64,000 nt of DNA from contig NZ_ATHV01000007.1 in NCBI RefSeq assembly GCF_000422205.1, forward strand, positions 21,515 to 85,514, in the 5' to 3' direction. This document shows positions 60,751 to 64,000 of the stretch, piece by piece. A program made the position numbers and the translations under genes. The notes beneath the pieces are model-generated. The model ran no database searches. It saw only the letters and a list, made by a program, of their open reading frames with translations, and was not told the origin of the DNA. This stretch comes from Desulfovibrio sp. X2 (GTDB lineage Bacteria; Desulfobacterota; Desulfovibrionia; Desulfovibrionales; Desulfovibrionaceae). Numbering within the stretch: position 1 is the first letter of the stretch; each line of letters opens with the position of its first letter.

Positions 60751-60862
60751 GGCCTGTCCTTCGGGACGCTCCTTGGTGGATTTTCCCGCAGAGTGTTCCC
60801 GCGAGGCCCCGCAGTCAAGTCGTGCGGGCCGGAGGCGGCAGGGCGTGCGTGCCTGCCGTCTC

Positions 60863-63808
60863 CTACCAGTCCACCAGGACCTGCACCACCTGGCCGTGCT
60901 TGTTGCGGAAGAGGAGGTGGCCGTGTTCGTGGCCGTAGCGGAAGAGGTCGCGGGTGATGGCCACGTCGTGGGTGCAGTATTCGGTTATCAGGTCCAGGCG
61001 GCCTTCCTTCCACCACTCCAGGGCCTGCAGGCCGTCCGCGGACTTGGGGGCGTTCAGGGTGCTCGTGGCCAGGCTGTCCAGGGAGAGGCGGTAGCCCAGG
61101 CGGTTCTTGACCACGTCCAGCATGTCCAGGGTGGGCAGGGAGGCGAAGTCGAAGGGCGCGACGCCCGCAAGGACCTTGTAGTCGAAGCGGCGGATGTTGA
61201 AGCCGACCACGAGGTCGAGCTCCGAGAGGCGGGCGGCCAGCTCGGGGATGCGCTCCTCGGTGTAGCTGTGGAAGGCGTCGTCGCGCGAGTCGTAGAGCAC
61301 GGCGACGCTTACGCCCATCTTGTCCGCGCGGTGCCAGCCGCCCACCTCCGCCGCCGAGCGCCGGGTCTCCACGTCGAGCACGCCGTAGGCGGAGAGGGGA
61401 GCGGCCGCCGCGGCGCCGCCCTCCGGGGCGGTCTCGGGACCGGGACCGGGGGCTTCGCGGTTGTCTCGGGGTTCGCAGTTGGAGCTTAGAGAGGAGGGTG
61501 TTTCCTCAATCAAGGAAAGAGGTTGGAACGATTCAGGAGTGGACGTGCGCAGGGCTTCCAGGACGAAACAGGCAGCGTCCTTGGAGATGGGCCTGTTGCC
61601 CGAGCCGCACTTGGGCGAGTGCACGCAGGAGGGGCAGCCGAGCTCGCAGGGACAGTCGCGGATGGTGGCCAGGGTGGTGGTGAGGAGTTCCGCGGCCTGG
61701 ACGAAAGCCTGGCGCGTGAGCCCCACGCCGCCGGGGTGGCCGTCGTAGATGAAGACCGCGGCGCGGCCCACCTGGGGGTGGAAGGGCGTGGAGATGCCGC
61801 CGAGGTCGTTGCGGTCGGCCATGACCAGCAGCGGCAGGATGCCGATGGCCGCGTGCTCCACGGCGTGGATGCCGCCCATGAAGTGCACGCGGGCGTCCTC
61901 GGCGGCCTGCTGCACGGCCTTGGGGATCTCGAACCAGATGCCCTCGGTCTCGAAGACCATGGGTGGAAGAGAGAGGGGCACGAGGGTCAGCAGGCGGCCG
62001 TCGCCCGCGCGGCGCTTCTCGTAGCCGGTGATGGTCTCGGTGACGCGCAGGCGGCCGAGGAAGACGCGGCAGCCGAGCGCCGTGGCCTGGTCGTGGATGG
62101 CCAGGATCTCGGTGGCCTTCTCGGCGCGCGAGCGGGTGTAGTAGCCCACGCGCGCGGGCTTGGCCGTGACGCTTTTGTCCTGCAGGTCGAGCTTCGTGAC
62201 CACGTAGGACAGCCCCCGGTGCAGGTAGACGGCGCCCTCGTGGGCCTCGCGGCAGGCGCGGTGCTCGTCGATCTGGCCGATGATCCGGCCCGTGCCCTCC
62301 TCGCCCTTCTCGCCTCCCTGGTGGATGGAGAGCGAGGCGCCCGCGCCGCGCAGGTCGACCTCGCGGTGGGGGCGCTTGCGCCTCGAGTGCAGCTCCGAGC
62401 CGTCGGCCGAGGCCAGGAGGAAGCCTTCGCGCACCAGGCGCTCGGCCTCGCGGGCCAGGGGTTCCTCGGCCAGGAAGGGCTCGTCGCGGCGCAGCGTCAG
62501 CTCGGCCGCGGCACAGTCCAGGTGGCGAGCCACGATGACCGGGTTGTAGGGGTTGCAGACCGCGGCCTCCGGCGGCCGGGCGAAGAAGTCCTCGGGATGG
62601 CGCATGAAGTACTGGTCCAGGTTGTCCTCCCCGGCCACCAGGACCACGGCGGACTCCTGCTGCTGCCTGCCCACGCGGCCGCCGCGCTGCAGCGTCTGCA
62701 TGACCGTGCCGGGGTAGCCCACGAGGATGCATACGTCCAGGCCGCCCACGTCTATGCCGAGCTCCAGCGCCGAGGTGGAGATGACGGCCAAAAGCTCGCC
62801 CGAGGTCATGCGGGCCTCGATCTCGCGCCGCTCCTCGGGCAGGAAGCCCGCGCGGTAGGCGCTGATGCGGTCCTTGTACTGGCCGGACTTCTCGGCCGCC
62901 CAGATGGCGATGAGCTCGGTCATCTTGCGCGACTTGGCGTAGACGATGGTGCGCAGCCCCCTGTCCAGGCACTCGCGCAGCAGGCGGATGGCGGCCGTGC
63001 CGGGCGAGCCCTCGGGGTTCACGAAGAGGAAGTGGCGGCCGCCCGTGGGCGCGCCGGAGGTGAGCACCGGGGTGACGCACAGCCCGGTCAGGTCCTCGGC
63101 CAGCTCGGCCGGGTTGGCCACGGTGGCGGAGCAGAAGACGAAGGTGGGCTCGGAGCCGTAGTAGGCGCACATGCGGCGCAGGCGGCGGAAGACCAGGGCC
63201 ATGTGCGAGCCCATGACCCCGCGGTAGGTGTGCACCTCGTCCACCACGACGTAGTTCAGGGAGGCCCAGAAGGCGGCCCAGGCGCTGTGGTGCGGCAGAA
63301 GCGAGAGGTGGACCATCTCCGGGTTGCTTAAGAGCACCTGGGGAGGGTCCTGGCGGAGCTTTCTGCGCGCGCCGTCCGGGGTGTCGCCGTCGTAGACCGC
63401 GGCCGTGGGGTGGCTGTGGCTCGGCAGCAGGGCCGCGGCCTCGCGGAAGCCCTTCAGCTGGTCCTGGGCCAGGGCCTTGAGCGGAAAGAGCCACAGGGAG
63501 CGGGAGTCCGGCCGGGCCAGGAACTCCTCGAGCACGGGCAGGGTGTAGGTCAGGGACTTGCCGCTGGCCGTGGGCGTGGCCACGACCACGTGGCGGCCCA
63601 TGCGCGCGAGGTCCACGGCCTCGGCCTGGTGGGCGTAGAGGCGCGGCGTGCCGCGCGCGGAAAGGAGCATGGAGACCGCCTGGGGCAGGGGGCGGGCCGT
63701 GTCCGCCATGCGCGCGGGCGTCCCGGGCAGGAGGCGGTGGTGCACCACGTCCGGCCCGAGCCGGGGCGAGGCCATGACGGCCTCGATGAAGTCACGGATG
63801 TCGCTCAT
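60863..63808 (-). CDS. MrfA-like DEAD/DEAH helicase fused to an MrfB-like exonuclease
   Basis: 981 residues. Helicase lobes: Walker A TPTASGKS (78-85), DEVH (190-193), SAT, and QRGGRVGR (motif VI). A DUF1998-type Cys cluster, CELGCPSC..CGSG, lies at about 715-740. A Pro/Ser/Gly linker leads to an RNase H-fold exonuclease at about 805-970 with LDVET, VGFNIRRFDYKVL and EYCTHDVAITRDLF, matching DEDD(y) residues. In Bacillus MrfA and MrfB are separate proteins that repair mitomycin C lesions; here both parts are in one chain. A DNA-repair role is inferred. Confidence 0.88.
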   Translation of the reverse strand: MSDIRDFIEAVMASPRLGPDVVHHRLLPGTPARMADTARPLPQAVSMLLSARGTPRLYAHQAEAVDLARMGRHVVVATPTASGKSLTYTLPVLEEFLARPDSRSLWLFPLKALAQDQLKGFREAAALLPSHSHPTAAVYDGDTPDGARRKLRQDPPQVLLSNPEMVHLSLLPHHSAWAAFWASLNYVVVDEVHTYRGVMGSHMALVFRRLRRMCAYYGSEPTFVFCSATVANPAELAEDLTGLCVTPVLTSGAPTGGRHFLFVNPEGSPGTAAIRLLRECLDRGLRTIVYAKSRKMTELIAIWAAEKSGQYKDRISAYRAGFLPEERREIEARMTSGELLAVISTSALELGIDVGGLDVCILVGYPGTVMQTLQRGGRVGRQQQESAVVLVAGEDNLDQYFMRHPEDFFARPPEAAVCNPYNPVIVARHLDCAAAELTLRRDEPFLAEEPLAREAERLVREGFLLASADGSELHSRRKRPHREVDLRGAGASLSIHQGGEKGEEGTGRIIGQIDEHRACREAHEGAVYLHRGLSYVVTKLDLQDKSVTAKPARVGYYTRSRAEKATEILAIHDQATALGCRVFLGRLRVTETITGYEKRRAGDGRLLTLVPLSLPPMVFETEGIWFEIPKAVQQAAEDARVHFMGGIHAVEHAAIGILPLLVMADRNDLGGISTPFHPQVGRAAVFIYDGHPGGVGLTRQAFVQAAELLTTTLATIRDCPCELGCPSCVHSPKCGSGNRPISKDAACFVLEALRTSTPESFQPLSLIEETPSSLSSNCEPRDNREAPGPGPETAPEGGAAAAAPLSAYGVLDVETRRSAAEVGGWHRADKMGVSVAVLYDSRDDAFHSYTEERIPELAARLSELDLVVGFNIRRFDYKVLAGVAPFDFASLPTLDMLDVVKNRLGYRLSLDSLATSTLNAPKSADGLQALEWWKEGRLDLITEYCTHDVAITRDLFRYGHEHGHLLFRNKHGQVVQVLVDW

Positions 63809-63826
63809 AGGGTCTGGTCGGTGGAA

Positions 63827-63875
63827 GGCCTCCGGCGGCCAAGGGGCCGAGGCCCCTTGGAACCCCGCTTCGGGG
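63827..63875. repeat. REP-like hairpin, copy 3
   Basis: GGCCTCCGGCGG, then CCAAGGGG (63839-63846) / CCCCTTGG (63853-63860), then a second small hairpin CCCCG (63863-63867) / CGGGG (63871-63875). It lies 18 bases upstream of the helicase start. The last ~125 bases of the window hold only a short CCAAAA/TTTTGG inverted repeat (63948-63961). Confidence 0.7.
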
Positions 63876-64000
63876 TGCGGCTCACCGGCGAGAGGAAGGC
63901 CCGTGAACCATGGATGTCATAGTGTTCCCCCTCTTCGCGAAGCGCGCCAAAAAGTTTTGGGGGATGAGGGGGATGGGGTCCGGGGAAGGGGGAGAAGGAC

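Overview
The window is high-GC (most genes strongly G/C at third positions) and reads as a chromosomal, origin-proximal segment of a Desulfovibrionaceae-type sulfate-reducing deltaproteobacterium. The evidence is the order dnaA-dnaN-gyrB-gyrA followed by a TPR lipoprotein, a parA/parB pair with a perfect parS site, a DUF39 (HcyS-type) homocysteine-forming protein, a four-subunit 2-oxoacid:ferredoxin oxidoreductase, a class I adenylate cyclase and many anaerobe-type iron-sulfur proteins. Species assignment is inference. No rRNA, tRNA, CRISPR array, IS element or prophage was seen.

Layout. 0.3-7.5 kb: translation genes on the plus strand (hisS, aspS, def, fmt, a DUF116 membrane protein, rsmB). 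7.5-12 kb: a repeat-rich gap with a parS-like site, a DUF1992 protein, a GAF-PP2C phosphatase, parB, a zinc-ribbon protein, parA and a perfect parS. 12-18 kb, minus strand: a nucleotide-sugar epimerase, a slipin/NfeD pair, an unknown protein, coaBC and a lipoprotein. 18-24 kb, plus strand: queA, the korDABC-type operon and aroE. 24-32 kb: a LysM lytic transglycosylase, rlmB and a flagellar operon (motA, two motB-like genes, fliL, fliN, fliO, fliP, fliQ). 32-40 kb: yggS, era, topA, two receiver-only regulators, a MerR-type coiled-coil protein and nadE. 40-50 kb: a small unknown gene, an ATP-type phosphofructokinase, a Mut7-C protein, a giant class I adenylate cyclase with pentapeptide repeats, and a DUF39/LarE-like/DUF362-ferredoxin cluster. 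51-59.6 kb: dnaA, dnaN, gyrB, gyrA and a TPR lipoprotein. 59.6-64 kb: nudC and a helicase-exonuclease fusion.

The most unusual signal is non-coding. Two related ~230-245 bp elements (40280-40508 and, inverted, 59584-59827) flank the dnaA-gyrA region. Each carries seven GTTCC/GGAAC-type motifs at nearly identical 10-12 bp spacing, plus hairpins whose arms differ by compensating changes. A shorter three-unit GTTCC array with exact 11-bp phasing lies between dnaA and dnaN. A second composite hairpin family occurs at 7.7-7.9 kb and 40.1-40.2 kb, also with compensating stem changes, and a REP-like hairpin follows or precedes several genes.

Functionally, the window joins replication initiation and topology (dnaA, dnaN, gyrBA, topA), chromosome partition (parAB-parS), translation and RNA modification, flagellar rotation and export, and anaerobic sulfur and 2-oxoacid metabolism.
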